Of a stretch of 64,000 bases of DNA, positions 43,024-51,465 are shown in pieces. Both the position numbers and the translations under genes were made by a program. Each line of letters begins with the position of its first letter. The first letter of the stretch is position 1. The stretch comes from Parasegetibacter sp. NRK P23. GTDB lineage: Bacteria; Bacteroidota; Bacteroidia; Chitinophagales; Chitinophagaceae. The notes under the pieces are model-generated. The model searched no databases and was not told the DNA's origin. It saw only the letters and a program-made list of their open reading frames with translations. The stretch covers positions 871,889 through 935,888 of the forward strand of contig NZ_JAMDLG010000001.1 of assembly GCF_023721715.1 (NCBI RefSeq), read 5' to 3'.

Positions 43024-43602
43024 ATGCAGCAGAACACTTCAGCACAGATAGCCCGCAAAACGAGATGGCACAGAAAATGGCACCGGAACATCGCCATTAT
43101 AGGAGCTGCTTTCCTATTGTTCACCTCCGTTACCGGCCTGCTGCTGGCCTGGAAAAAAAATAGCGGGGGATACCTGCTGGCGGAATCAAAGAAGGGGAGC
43201 AGCCCCCTTCTTTCCCAATGGCTCTCTTTTGAAACGCTTTCTTCCAAAGCCATTACGGCGCTTCGCGAAAAACACGGTAATACTATTGATACCGTGATCA
43301 GCCGGATCGATGCGCGGCCGGATAAAGGAATGGTCAAGTTCATTTTCGAGAACCATTACCACGCGCTCCAGGTAGATGCCGTTACGGGAAATATACTTTT
43401 GTACGAGGAACGGCGCGCCGACTTTATTGAACAGTTGCACGACGGCAGCATCATTGATAAGCTGTTGAGCGCCAATGGTCTGGGTAAACTCACCTACTCC
43501 ACCATTGGAGGAATAAGCCTCCTCCTGCTCACCATTACCGGGTTCTGGCTCTGGTATAACCCGAAAAGAATCCGGAAGAGAAAGGCAGAAATTCAGCCCT
43601 GA
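43024..43602 (+). CDS. PepSY-domain membrane protein
   Basis: The 192-residue product has two membrane helices (about 22-43 and 155-177), a cytoplasmic His/Arg-rich start (RKTRWHRKWHRN), and a periplasmic PepSY-like domain around ALREKHGNTIDTVISRID and HYHALQVDAVTG. The helix start WHRNIAIIGAAFLLFTSVTGLLLAWKK and the final LTITGFWLWYNPKR match PepSY_TM proteins seen next to siderophore and heme receptors, some of which act as ferric reductases. It follows the receptor by 10 bp and is probably the last gene of the cluster. Confidence 0.85.
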   Translation: MQQNTSAQIARKTRWHRKWHRNIAIIGAAFLLFTSVTGLLLAWKKNSGGYLLAESKKGSSPLLSQWLSFETLSSKAITALREKHGNTIDTVISRIDARPDKGMVKFIFENHYHALQVDAVTGNILLYEERRADFIEQLHDGSIIDKLLSANGLGKLTYSTIGGISLLLLTITGFWLWYNPKRIRKRKAEIQP

Positions 43603-43659
43603 AACTTAAACGGAGGCAGCATATTCTGAAAATTATTGTCTAACTTGTATGGTAACCAA

Positions 43660-44253
43660 ATGTCGTATATGACGGAGGAAGCCATTCTTACCGGTTGCTT
43701 AAGAAATGATGCAACCGCCCAAAAGGAGTTATACAACCGCTACAGCCCGAAAATGTTGTCGGTGTGTTTCAGGTACGCCCACAACAGGGAAGACGCGGAA
43801 GATATGCTCCAGGAGGGTTTCATTAAAGTGTTCTCGCAAATCCACACCTTCCAGGGCAAAGGCGCTTTTGAAGGTTGGGTGAGAAGGGTGATTGTGCATA
43901 CCTGCATCAACATTCTGAAGAAGAACAAAAAGTTCAATGAAAGTGTGGACATTATTCACGCTTCGGGCGTGCAGGTAAGGGAGGAATCCGTTCCGTCGAT
44001 CATCCAGGCCAAGCAGGTTATCGATTGCATCAGGATACTCCCGATCGGATACCGGACGGTACTCAACCTGTATGCCATTGAAGGCTACAACCACAAGGAG
44101 ATCGCAGAGATGCTGGACATTGAGGAAAGCACGAGCCGCTCGCAGTACACCAGGGCCCGCGCCATGCTGGAAGATATTCTTGTGAAAAAAAGAATTATGC
44201 AGAAACCACGGGAAAAAGCAGGCTGGTTCGCCGCGCTTACCGGGAGATCCTGA
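43660..44253 (+). CDS. ECF-family RNA polymerase sigma factor
   Basis: The 197-residue protein has sigma region 2 (LYNRYSPKMLSVCFRYAHNREDAEDMLQEGFIKVF, about residues 25-60; binding to -10 DNA and core) and region 4 (IGYRTVLNLYAIEGYNHKEIAEMLDIEESTSRSQYTRAR, about 125-165; -35 recognition by HTH). The C-terminus adds about 25 basic residues. ATG 43660 is chosen; the upstream in-frame TTG at 43636 is unlikely. The stop of sigma precedes the next gene's ATG by about 20 bp, so the downstream membrane protein is its likely anti-sigma factor. Confidence 0.92.
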   Translation: MSYMTEEAILTGCLRNDATAQKELYNRYSPKMLSVCFRYAHNREDAEDMLQEGFIKVFSQIHTFQGKGAFEGWVRRVIVHTCINILKKNKKFNESVDIIHASGVQVREESVPSIIQAKQVIDCIRILPIGYRTVLNLYAIEGYNHKEIAEMLDIEESTSRSQYTRARAMLEDILVKKRIMQKPREKAGWFAALTGRS

Positions 44254-44273
44254 GACCTTGAAACGAGACCGGC

Positions 44274-45785
44274 ATGGAGAGAGACTTTTACACAGATGAT
44301 TTTGAACAATATCTAAGGGAAAAAACAGACGAATACCGGATGTTCCCCTCTGATACTGTTTGGAAAAAAATTCACCGCCAACTGCATGTGTACAGGCGCT
44401 GGACCATGTTCGGTATATCCGCCCTGCTGCTGGGCGCCACTTTCCTCGGAGGCAGGTTTTTCCTGAGCGGCACTGAAAATATCCTAGCCGATGCCGCCAA
44501 CAACCAGGTAACACCTTCTCCACTTTCCACTACAAATTCAGAAGAAGAAGCGGAGAAAAAAACCGCAAAGAAAGAGCCTGGTAAAGAAGCGGCAAAATAC
44601 ATAGCGCCCAACCAACTCATTATTGCCATCAACAACATCAGGGAAAGGAAACTTTCCAATATGCTTTTCCAGGACATCGCGGAAAAGAACGATCCCAACA
44701 TGAAGGTGGCCTGGCTTCGTCCCGCGGAAGTGGATAGTCCGGCTATTGTAGCCGCTGAGGTTCCGGAAGAAAAAGAACTGCCAGCCCCTGTTGTTGCGCA
44801 GATAGAACTGAAAACCACGGCTTCCTTCCCCGTTAAAACACCGGAATCACAACCTGTTCCTCATCTGGAAGCCGCTCATATTGAAAAACCTTCCGCCCTG
44901 AGCGCTCCGCTTCAACAGGCACTTACGGTACCGGTAAACGGAACAATGGATATTGCTTCCGTAAAACTGTTGGAAGACAAGCCATTCCTTTCTGAAGAAG
45001 ACAAAAGACATATAGATAATTTCGCGCTGAACTATATCCCCCCTCAGCGAAAGAAACTAAGTGTCCAGTTCTACGTAACGCCTACGGTTAGTTACAGAAG
45101 GTTAACCGATTGGGGGAAAAACATCAACCTCAATTCCGCGCCAACCAACCTCACCACGCAAGCCCACTACGATATTGACAAATACGTGAACCATAAGCCA
45201 TCATTTGGCTTTGAAGCCGGTTCCAATATGCTCGTAAAACTGATGCCCGGCTTAACCTTGAAAACCGGTCTTCAATTCAATTTCTCCCGCTTCCAGGTGC
45301 ACGCTTATAATGCGGCGCCGGAAACAGCAATCGTGGCTATGAGCACCACTACCGGCAACCAGCCCGACACGATGCTCAGCAGCAGCAGGCTCAGGAACTA
45401 TTTCGGCTATTCGAGGGCGGAAGTCCAGAACCAATACATGCAACTTTCCATGCCGGTGGGGCTGGAACTCCGCGTGGCGGGCACCAATAAATTCAGTTTC
45501 AACGTGGCAGGTGCCGTTCAGCCCACCTACCTGCTGGGCAGCAACAGCTACATGCTGAGTTCCGATTACAAACATTACGTGAAAGCGCCGGACGACCTGA
45601 TGCGCCGCTGGAACCTGCACACCAATCTCGAAGCTTATTTCGCCTTCGAAAAGAACGGGCTTCGCTGGCAAATGGGGCCACAATTCAGGTACCAGATGCT
45701 TTCGAGTTATGAGAACAGGTATCCTATACGGGAATACGTGATCGATTATGGTTTCAAGATCGGCGTAAGCAAAATTTTCAAATAA
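44274..45785 (+). CDS. Putative dual-membrane-spanning anti-sigma factor with C-terminal OM barrel
   Basis: The 503-residue protein starts with a short acidic/basic cytoplasmic segment (1-41; DFEQYLREKTDEYRMFPSDTVWKKI) as in anti-sigma N-termini, has a single membrane helix at about 43-64, a periplasmic linker of about 195 residues rich in Pro, Glu and Ala, and from about 259 to the end alternating amphipathic strands (LSVQFYVTPTVSYR, LKTGLQFNFSRF, QLSMPVGLELRV, KIGVSKIF) like a PorT/OmpW-type eight-stranded barrel. There is no signal peptidase site. This matches the architecture of Dma-type anti-sigma factors of Bacteroides, which reach across both membranes. Position right after the ECF sigma gene supports the role; the sensing function is inference. 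Confidence 0.75.
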   Translation: MERDFYTDDFEQYLREKTDEYRMFPSDTVWKKIHRQLHVYRRWTMFGISALLLGATFLGGRFFLSGTENILADAANNQVTPSPLSTTNSEEEAEKKTAKKEPGKEAAKYIAPNQLIIAINNIRERKLSNMLFQDIAEKNDPNMKVAWLRPAEVDSPAIVAAEVPEEKELPAPVVAQIELKTTASFPVKTPESQPVPHLEAAHIEKPSALSAPLQQALTVPVNGTMDIASVKLLEDKPFLSEEDKRHIDNFALNYIPPQRKKLSVQFYVTPTVSYRRLTDWGKNINLNSAPTNLTTQAHYDIDKYVNHKPSFGFEAGSNMLVKLMPGLTLKTGLQFNFSRFQVHAYNAAPETAIVAMSTTTGNQPDTMLSSSRLRNYFGYSRAEVQNQYMQLSMPVGLELRVAGTNKFSFNVAGAVQPTYLLGSNSYMLSSDYKHYVKAPDDLMRRWNLHTNLEAYFAFEKNGLRWQMGPQFRYQMLSSYENRYPIREYVIDYGFKIGVSKIFK

Positions 45786-45814
45786 AAATTATCCTTCCCC
45801 GCCCCCTATTTCCT

Positions 45815-45822
45815 TAATTTTG
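45815..45822 (+). promoter_or_regulatory. Candidate promoter directly at the start of the lipoprotein gene
   Basis: TAATTTTG is an exact -7 match, ending 4 nt before the ATG at 45827, so a transcript would be leaderless or nearly so. The upstream C-rich 30 bp show no -33. Confidence 0.35.
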
Positions 45823-45826
45823 GGGC

Positions 45827-46417
45827 ATGCGAATAACAGTGATTATAGCCCTGGTGTTCCTATACGCCTGCCAGGGAACCCCATTGAAAACGGAAGCCGG
45901 TGATATCATGAAAGACAGTATCGCAGCCTCCAAAGAATACTATCCCATTCCCGCCTTTATTACCGAGGAACTGAAATACGCCCAGGAAAACCCAACGGCC
46001 ATTACCAGGTATATTACGATTGGCAATAAAGTGGATTCCGGGTTCGTGCCTTACGATACACTGGAGGCATTCGCCACCGCATTCATGGGAATTGACCTGA
46101 ACGATGCCACCTTTAAAAGAGATGTGGTAGAAAAAACTTTCATGGATGAATCCATCGGACTGGTCACGCTCAGCTATACCATAGACAACGACAAAACACC
46201 ATTGCGCCGGGCCGATATACTCGTGAAAGAAGGGGAAGTGAAGAGTAAAGTGAACAGTATTTACCTTGAAAAAGTGGCGGAAAATAACGGCACCACTACC
46301 GTGAAAAAACTGTACTGGAAATCCAGGCAGAACTGCATGGTTATTGAACAGGAAACAGATGCCTCCGGCAATGAAAAAATGATCCAGACCAAACTGGTAT
46401 GGAACGCCGGCGAATAG
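45827..46417 (+). CDS. Uncharacterised lipoprotein
   Basis: The 196-residue product has a very short lipoprotein signal (ITVIIALVFLYAC; Cys at 15). The mature part has YYPIPAFITEELKYAQENPTAITRY (about 38-62), KVDSGFVPYDTLEAFATAFMGIDL and beta-rich stretches ending in LYWKSRQNCMVIEQET. I do not recognise a characterised family, though similar small lipoproteins occur upstream of uvrC in related genomes as far as I recall. It is separated from uvrC by 7 bp and is probably co-transcribed with it. Confidence 0.75.
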   Translation: MRITVIIALVFLYACQGTPLKTEAGDIMKDSIAASKEYYPIPAFITEELKYAQENPTAITRYITIGNKVDSGFVPYDTLEAFATAFMGIDLNDATFKRDVVEKTFMDESIGLVTLSYTIDNDKTPLRRADILVKEGEVKSKVNSIYLEKVAENNGTTTVKKLYWKSRQNCMVIEQETDASGNEKMIQTKLVWNAGE

Positions 46418-46424
46418 CTATATC

Positions 46425-48242
46425 ATGACCGCACAGGAATACCAGCAGATCGCACATACCATCCCGCACCAACCCGGTATCTATAAATACTATGATAAAC
46501 AGGGCACACTGTTGTATGTGGGAAAAGCAAAGAACCTGCGGAAAAGGACTGGGTCTTATTTCACAAAAAGTTATCCCAACTACAAAACAAAGGAGTTGGT
46601 CACCCGCATCCACCGGGTGGAATTCACCATCGTAGACAGTGAGCAGGATGCCTTCCTGCTTGAAAACGCCCTGATCAAACAATACCGGCCGAAGTACAAT
46701 ATCGACCTGAAGGATGATAAATCGTATCCCTTCATTGTCATTAAAAAAGAACATTTCCCGAGGGTGTTCCTTACGCGCAATAAAATCAACGATGGCTCGG
46801 AATACCTGGGGCCATTCACTTCCGTCGGCAGAGTGCGGGAGTTGCTGAACTTCATCCGGCTCAACATCCCGTTGCGGACCTGTAAACTGAATCTTTCCCC
46901 GGCGAATATCCGGGCAGGAAAGTTTAAAGTATGCCTGGAATACCATCTTGGCAACTGTAAGGGCCCCTGTGAGGCCTTGCAGACCGAAGAAGATTACCAG
47001 GCCGGACTGCTGCAGATCCGGCAGATATTGAAAGGGAACGTTTCCCCCGTGATCCAGCAGTTTAAGGAGCAGATGCAGGCTTTCGCGCAGGACATGGCCT
47101 TTGAAAAAGCCGAGATGATGCGCAAGAAAATTGAACACCTCGAAAATTACAATGCCCGCTCCGTAGTAGTAAGCAGGTACCTCACAAATATTGATGTGTT
47201 CTCGCTGCTCAAAGAAGACGAATGGGCCTACGTAAACTACCTGATGGTGCAGAACGGTACCATCGTTCAAACCCATACCATCCGACTGGAAACACACCTG
47301 GAAGAGACGGATGAAGAAGTACTCGTGTTTGCGATACAGCAGCTCAGAGAAACCTTCAACAGTCTGGCGGATGAGATAGTCGTCCCCTTCCCTATTGAGT
47401 TCCCGCTCGAAGCGATTACGATTACTGTACCCAAGGCCGGCGACAAGAAAAAACTGGTAGAATTATCGTTAAAAAACGTGAACTATTTCCGTGAAGAAAT
47501 CCGGAAGAGAAAGATCCTTCAACTGGAAGGAAAGGATGACCAGGAAAAGAAAAAAGTCCTGTACCAGCTCCAGGAAGAACTTCAATTGCCCGAACTGCCG
47601 GTTCATATAGAATGCTTCGATAACTCCAATTTCCAGGGCAGCTACCCGGTTTCGGCCATGGTATGTTTCAGGAACGGCATCCCCAGCAAAAAAGACTACC
47701 GCCACTACAACGTGAAAACCGTGGAGGGCATCAATGATTTCGCCACCATGAAAGAAGTGGTTTTCAGGCGTTATAAGCGCCTCCGGGACGAGGAGCAGTC
47801 TTTTCCTCAACTGGTCATCATTGATGGTGGTAAAGGACAATTAGGCGCCGCTATGGAGAGCATAAGGGAGCTGGGACTCGTAGGTAAAATGACCCTCGTG
47901 GGGCTTGCTAAAAACGAAGAAGAACTGTTCTTCCCCGGCGATTCGGAATCCATTAAGCTCCCCTATAATGGCGACTCCCTAAGACTGATCAGGCGTATCC
48001 GGGATGAAGTGCACCGCTTCGGCATCACCTTCCACCGCAACCAACGCAGCAAAGGTACTTTCAGTAATGAACTGGAACAGATACCAGGTATCGGTAAACA
48101 AACGGCCGAAAACCTTTTAAAGCATTTCCGCTCGGTTAAAAATGTAAAGAACGCCTCGGAAGAAGAGCTCATTAAGGTAGTGGGTGTTGCGCGCGCTAAG
48201 CTCATCCGCACACATTTCTCCGCTGAAAACACGGAAGAATAG
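46425..48242 (+). CDS. uvrC: Excinuclease ABC subunit C
   Basis: Nucleotide-excision repair endonuclease that cuts on both sides of a UvrAB-bound lesion. The 605-residue protein has the N-terminal GIY-YIG nuclease (PGIYKYYDKQGTLLYVGKAKNLRKRT, about 17-42), the Cys-rich middle (RTCKLNL...VCLEYHLGNCKGPCEA), a UVR-like region (QDMAFEKAEMMRKKIEHLE), the RNase H-like second nuclease (ECFDNSNFQGSYPV, LVIIDGGKGQLGAA) and a C-terminal helix-hairpin-helix pair (LEQIPGIGKQTAENLL). Length is normal. It follows the lipoprotein gene closely and is ended by a terminator. Confidence 0.96.
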   Translation: MTAQEYQQIAHTIPHQPGIYKYYDKQGTLLYVGKAKNLRKRTGSYFTKSYPNYKTKELVTRIHRVEFTIVDSEQDAFLLENALIKQYRPKYNIDLKDDKSYPFIVIKKEHFPRVFLTRNKINDGSEYLGPFTSVGRVRELLNFIRLNIPLRTCKLNLSPANIRAGKFKVCLEYHLGNCKGPCEALQTEEDYQAGLLQIRQILKGNVSPVIQQFKEQMQAFAQDMAFEKAEMMRKKIEHLENYNARSVVVSRYLTNIDVFSLLKEDEWAYVNYLMVQNGTIVQTHTIRLETHLEETDEEVLVFAIQQLRETFNSLADEIVVPFPIEFPLEAITITVPKAGDKKKLVELSLKNVNYFREEIRKRKILQLEGKDDQEKKKVLYQLQEELQLPELPVHIECFDNSNFQGSYPVSAMVCFRNGIPSKKDYRHYNVKTVEGINDFATMKEVVFRRYKRLRDEEQSFPQLVIIDGGKGQLGAAMESIRELGLVGKMTLVGLAKNEEELFFPGDSESIKLPYNGDSLRLIRRIRDEVHRFGITFHRNQRSKGTFSNELEQIPGIGKQTAENLLKHFRSVKNVKNASEEELIKVVGVARAKLIRTHFSAENTEE

Positions 48243-48341
48243 AAGAGAAATTCACCTGAAAAAAGTATGTATAAAATGGCTGCAGTACAAGTGCTGTAGG
48301 GAGAACATGCGCTATGCCGCAAAATAAAGGGCATAAAAAAA

Positions 48342-48372
48342 GGGGCCAGGATAGACATCCAGCCCCGTTTTT
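48342..48372 (+). terminator. Terminator after uvrC
   Basis: GGGGC (48342-48346) pairs with GCCCC (48362-48366), and inner GGAT/ATCC extends the stem after a small bulge. It has A7 before and T5 after (48368-48372), so it can work in both directions. It lies 100 nt after the uvrC stop. Confidence 0.75.
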
Positions 48373-48710
48373 AAAATCCAATATCCTATGAAAAACCGTT
48401 GTAAAAATAGTAAAAGAATCACAACTTCCAATACCCGCATGTGGGTATTTTGATATTTTTTTTTATTAAGGTTTTTACTCATAGATGCAGCGTTTGAAAG
48501 AACCCGCTACACAGCCCGGAAAATAAGGGAGTGGTGCCAGATGTTTTGGCGTGATGGTATTTTTTAGCAAACCTGCTACCGGGAACAAAAGTGGACGAAC
48601 CTTAATTTGCATGGCAGGTTGCTGAAACCAAACCGAATGACAAAGGCGAGTAGCATCCGCTGAAAAGCCAGTGGTTTAGAGGGACTAGAAGTTTGTTATA
48701 AGGAAGAATA
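48373..48710. other. Gene-free region with possible structured RNA, between uvrC and gldN
   Basis: No credible gene in about 340 bp. Visible elements: a hairpin AATACCC/GGGTATT (48430-48436 / 48443-48449) followed by TTGATATTTTTTTTT, which looks like a second plus-strand terminator; AGCAAACCTGC (48566-48576) pairing with GCAGGTTGCT (48614-48623) with one bulged A; and AAACCA (48625-48630) with TGGTTT (48672-48677). The nested pairings might mark a small RNA, but no known RNA family was recognised. Confidence 0.35.
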
Positions 48711-48714
48711 AAAA

Positions 48715-48743
48715 AGCGGCGCCATCTTTTGGATAGCGCCGCT
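48715..48743 (-). terminator. Terminator of the gldKLMN operon
   Basis: AGCGGCGC (48715-48722) pairs with GCGCCGCT (48736-48743); the stem continues as ATC/GAT after a C-A mismatch around a TTTTG loop. On the minus strand it is followed by a T-run (complement of A's at 48708-48714). The stem core is nearly the same as the terminator at 37648. Confidence 0.85.
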
Positions 48744-48770
48744 TCTATAATGAAAGAACCAGTGTTGTAA

Positions 48771-49805
48771 TTAATAGGACCAGAGATCCTGCTCGTAGTT
48801 GAAGATGCGTTCTTTTACGGCATCTCCTTCCAGCAAACGAAGGATGGGATCTTTTACGTAATCCGCGATGTAACGATCATAGGGGTTATCCATAGTCGTC
48901 TTGATGATCCTCGCGCTGAACATCCTGCTTTCGAACAATTCTTCCCAGCTCATGCGGGCGCCGATGTTCTTTCCGTTGAACACCTCATAACGTGCCAGCA
49001 TGGGGCGCAGATCGGGATAATACACCCAGAAAATCGGGGTAACATCACGGAACGAGCCATCTGAATTATAAATGTTCTTCAGCGGAGCGATGCCGAGTAT
49101 CCTTGTGTAAAGGCGGGAAGATTCCTTATCGAACACCACATCTTCTTTGATCCAGTATTTCTCGATGGCCTCAGGGTTGAATTCATCGATGATGATAGAA
49201 TCTTTGAAGATATCTTTAGATCCGTCGGGATCGGCGTTCCAGTCGCGCACCTGAACAGTCTTGGGTTCACCTACCAAAGTTTTGGTGATCTCCCCCATCG
49301 TGATGGGCGTGGTGAAGCGGTCGTCGATCGGACTGAAAGCGGTGATGCTGTCGTTCGGATTCTTCAACGCGTTCAGCAGGATACTTATAAAGCGCTGGTT
49401 GCCATTGTCTTCGTTGGCTTTGTTCACGAAGGGCATGTTGATTTTTTCCCGAACATCAAGTTCCCTCCACACCCTTTGGCGGTATACGGCATCATCTTCG
49501 CGGATGTGCTCGTAAGCCAGTGGTGTTCTTTCCTTCACCAGGTTCCTTTCGATGGCGTTGTCGTTCCGCAATGATTTGCGGATCGTATCCAGCTTCAGTT
49601 CCGGGGGAGGTGGTGGCAACTTTTTCACTGTATCCGCGGGTGGCGGTGTATTCTGCACGGCATTGTTGTTGGCTGCAGTATTGTTGGTCGTGGGAGTTCT
49701 ACGGGTCGTAGGTCTAGGTCTGCGGCCCGTCTGTGCATCGGCAGTTTCAGCTACACCGGCTACCAGCGTAAGCAACAACAGTGATTTGATGATTCGGTTC
49801 TTCAT
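48771..49805 (-). CDS. gldN: Type IX secretion / gliding motility protein GldN
   Basis: Periplasmic ring component of T9SS that works with GldK. The 344-residue protein has a signal peptide (1-24, ADA-Q), a low-complexity Arg/Thr/Asn/Pro-rich linker (about 27-70), and the conserved GldN/PorN domain with REDDAVYRQRVWRELDVREKINMPF (about 98-122), RDWNADPDGSKDIFKDSIIIDEFNPEAIEKYWIKEDVVFD and TPIFWVYYPDLRPMLARYEVFN. It is the last gene of the gldK-L-M-N operon, 12 bp after gldM, and is followed by a terminator. Confidence 0.95.
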   Translation of the reverse strand: MKNRIIKSLLLLTLVAGVAETADAQTGRRPRPTTRRTPTTNNTAANNNAVQNTPPPADTVKKLPPPPPELKLDTIRKSLRNDNAIERNLVKERTPLAYEHIREDDAVYRQRVWRELDVREKINMPFVNKANEDNGNQRFISILLNALKNPNDSITAFSPIDDRFTTPITMGEITKTLVGEPKTVQVRDWNADPDGSKDIFKDSIIIDEFNPEAIEKYWIKEDVVFDKESSRLYTRILGIAPLKNIYNSDGSFRDVTPIFWVYYPDLRPMLARYEVFNGKNIGARMSWEELFESRMFSARIIKTTMDNPYDRYIADYVKDPILRLLEGDAVKERIFNYEQDLWSY

Positions 49806-49817
49806 TATACAAACGAG

Positions 49818-51353
49818 TTATTTCAAATTAAAGAAAATACCGGGAATAGCGCGGATCTTTCCGTCCGGACCTTGTACCCTGATCTCATCGAAGAAGATAG
49901 AGGTACCTGGTGTTGCGCGGTTGATCAATCCCGCGGCGTTTCCGCTCCAGCGGGGACCATCGTTGGCGAACTGCTGATAAGAAGCGATCTCTCCGCCTTT
50001 CGCGCCCAGCACATAGCTGATCACTTTAAAAGGCGCGTCGAAATCAGAATCTTTCAGTTTAGCGATCAGCCCCCCCTGCGCCTTGAAGTTCGCGGAGGCC
50101 ATAGCGCCACCACCTGAACCGCCTACCATTACAACGGGATCCGGCAGTACTTTACACCTCATAGAGAAAGGCGTGGATTTGCCATCAGCGGTTACGATAA
50201 TTTCAGCTGGACCGGTCTTGTTGGGGATCGCGATGTAACGGTCACCACCAACTTTTCTCAGTTCACCACCGGTGAAACGTACACTTACTTTTTCTGAACC
50301 CACGCTACCACCAGAGATGGTGAGCGGGTTCTCAACTCCCTGGTACAGCACGTTCATTTTCTCAAGGAAGATGGAAGCGCCGGAGGGGGAGCCCACAGTG
50401 TATTCAATTACTTTAGAAATAGAAGCTGTTGTGCCATCAGGCTTGGTGTAGGTAATGTTTACAGGTACTTTGTGAGAACCAACACCATCCACTCTTGATT
50501 TCCATACAGCGGCACCGTCAGCGTTCAAAGGCTGGGCAGCACCATTAATGGTAATGGAAGGCTTTGATTTACTACTGAATGCACCCACACCTGCCGTAAT
50601 TTCCAGTTCCTGACCAGGCATGAGGTAAGTAGAGTTTGTTCCGGCGAAAGCCTGGAAGGCATCATACACCACTTGTACCTGTCCGATCTGTGAGTGGAAA
50701 TAATCCACCAACTGTGCTTCTGAACTTTTAACATCGTTCTGGAACTTGCTCAGGATAGTGATCGCTGCAATAGACGGGGTCATTCTGAAATAAGCAGCTG
50801 ACCAGTCTTTGTTCGCGGAAGAGCCTGTTTCAGATTTAGGCGGATTCAGGTCCAGCGGCAATGATTTTGCGAACTCGGCCTGCTTGGTTTTATCCTGCAC
50901 AAGCGCAAGCATATTCTTTTTATATGCTTCCAGTTTGGCGAGCAGTTCCTTACCTTTTCCGCCTTCCACCATTACACGGGTGGGGGCATCCAGGTTATCT
51001 TCCTTGAAAGATTCAACGCCATCATGCACCTCCAGACCCGATTCTTTTTTCAGGTTCTGTTTCAGGTCCTCGATATAAGAATAGAGCGCTTCTGATTCTT
51101 TCTTCGCGTTATCCGCGAAAGGTTTCCATTTTTCCGCGCGCTCCCTTGTTTCGCTGTCTTTCAGCTTCGCTTCAAAGGAGCCGTAGGTCATGTTGTTTTT
51201 GTCGGTAATGATGCGGTTGGCTTCTCCGATACTGGCGTTTACAGTCCGGAAAGCGATGATCACCTCAGCGGATACATTCAGTGCCAGCAGGGCTGTAAGC
51301 ACCAAATACATCATGTTGATCATCTTCTGCCTGGGCTCTTTAGGTAGGGCCAT
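49818..51353 (-). CDS. gldM: Type IX secretion / gliding motility protein GldM
   Basis: Inner-membrane motor shaft of T9SS. The 511-residue protein starts with EPRQKMINMMYLVLTALLALNVSAE, whose single helix (about residues 10-32) inserts in GldL's membrane bundle, then a long periplasmic part: a helical D1 region (about 35-225) and Ig-like domains D2-D4 (IEYTVGSPSGASIFLEKMNVLYQGVENPLTISGG, VRFTGGELRKVGGDRYIA, FRVK-like KVLPDPVVMVGG). The C-terminus GRIRAIPGIFFNLK-like end matches the family. Proton flow through GldL-GldM drives secretion and gliding. The length is standard. Confidence 0.96.
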   Translation of the reverse strand: MALPKEPRQKMINMMYLVLTALLALNVSAEVIIAFRTVNASIGEANRIITDKNNMTYGSFEAKLKDSETRERAEKWKPFADNAKKESEALYSYIEDLKQNLKKESGLEVHDGVESFKEDNLDAPTRVMVEGGKGKELLAKLEAYKKNMLALVQDKTKQAEFAKSLPLDLNPPKSETGSSANKDWSAAYFRMTPSIAAITILSKFQNDVKSSEAQLVDYFHSQIGQVQVVYDAFQAFAGTNSTYLMPGQELEITAGVGAFSSKSKPSITINGAAQPLNADGAAVWKSRVDGVGSHKVPVNITYTKPDGTTASISKVIEYTVGSPSGASIFLEKMNVLYQGVENPLTISGGSVGSEKVSVRFTGGELRKVGGDRYIAIPNKTGPAEIIVTADGKSTPFSMRCKVLPDPVVMVGGSGGGAMASANFKAQGGLIAKLKDSDFDAPFKVISYVLGAKGGEIASYQQFANDGPRWSGNAAGLINRATPGTSIFFDEIRVQGPDGKIRAIPGIFFNLK

Positions 51354-51465
51354 ATCTTAAACTATTTAAAGTAATTATTGTACGGTTGGTTTTTCAGGAT
51401 CGGGATTCTAAAGCAAACATCTAATACTGAGAGAAAATGGCGCTTTTAGCACACCCTTTGAATCA

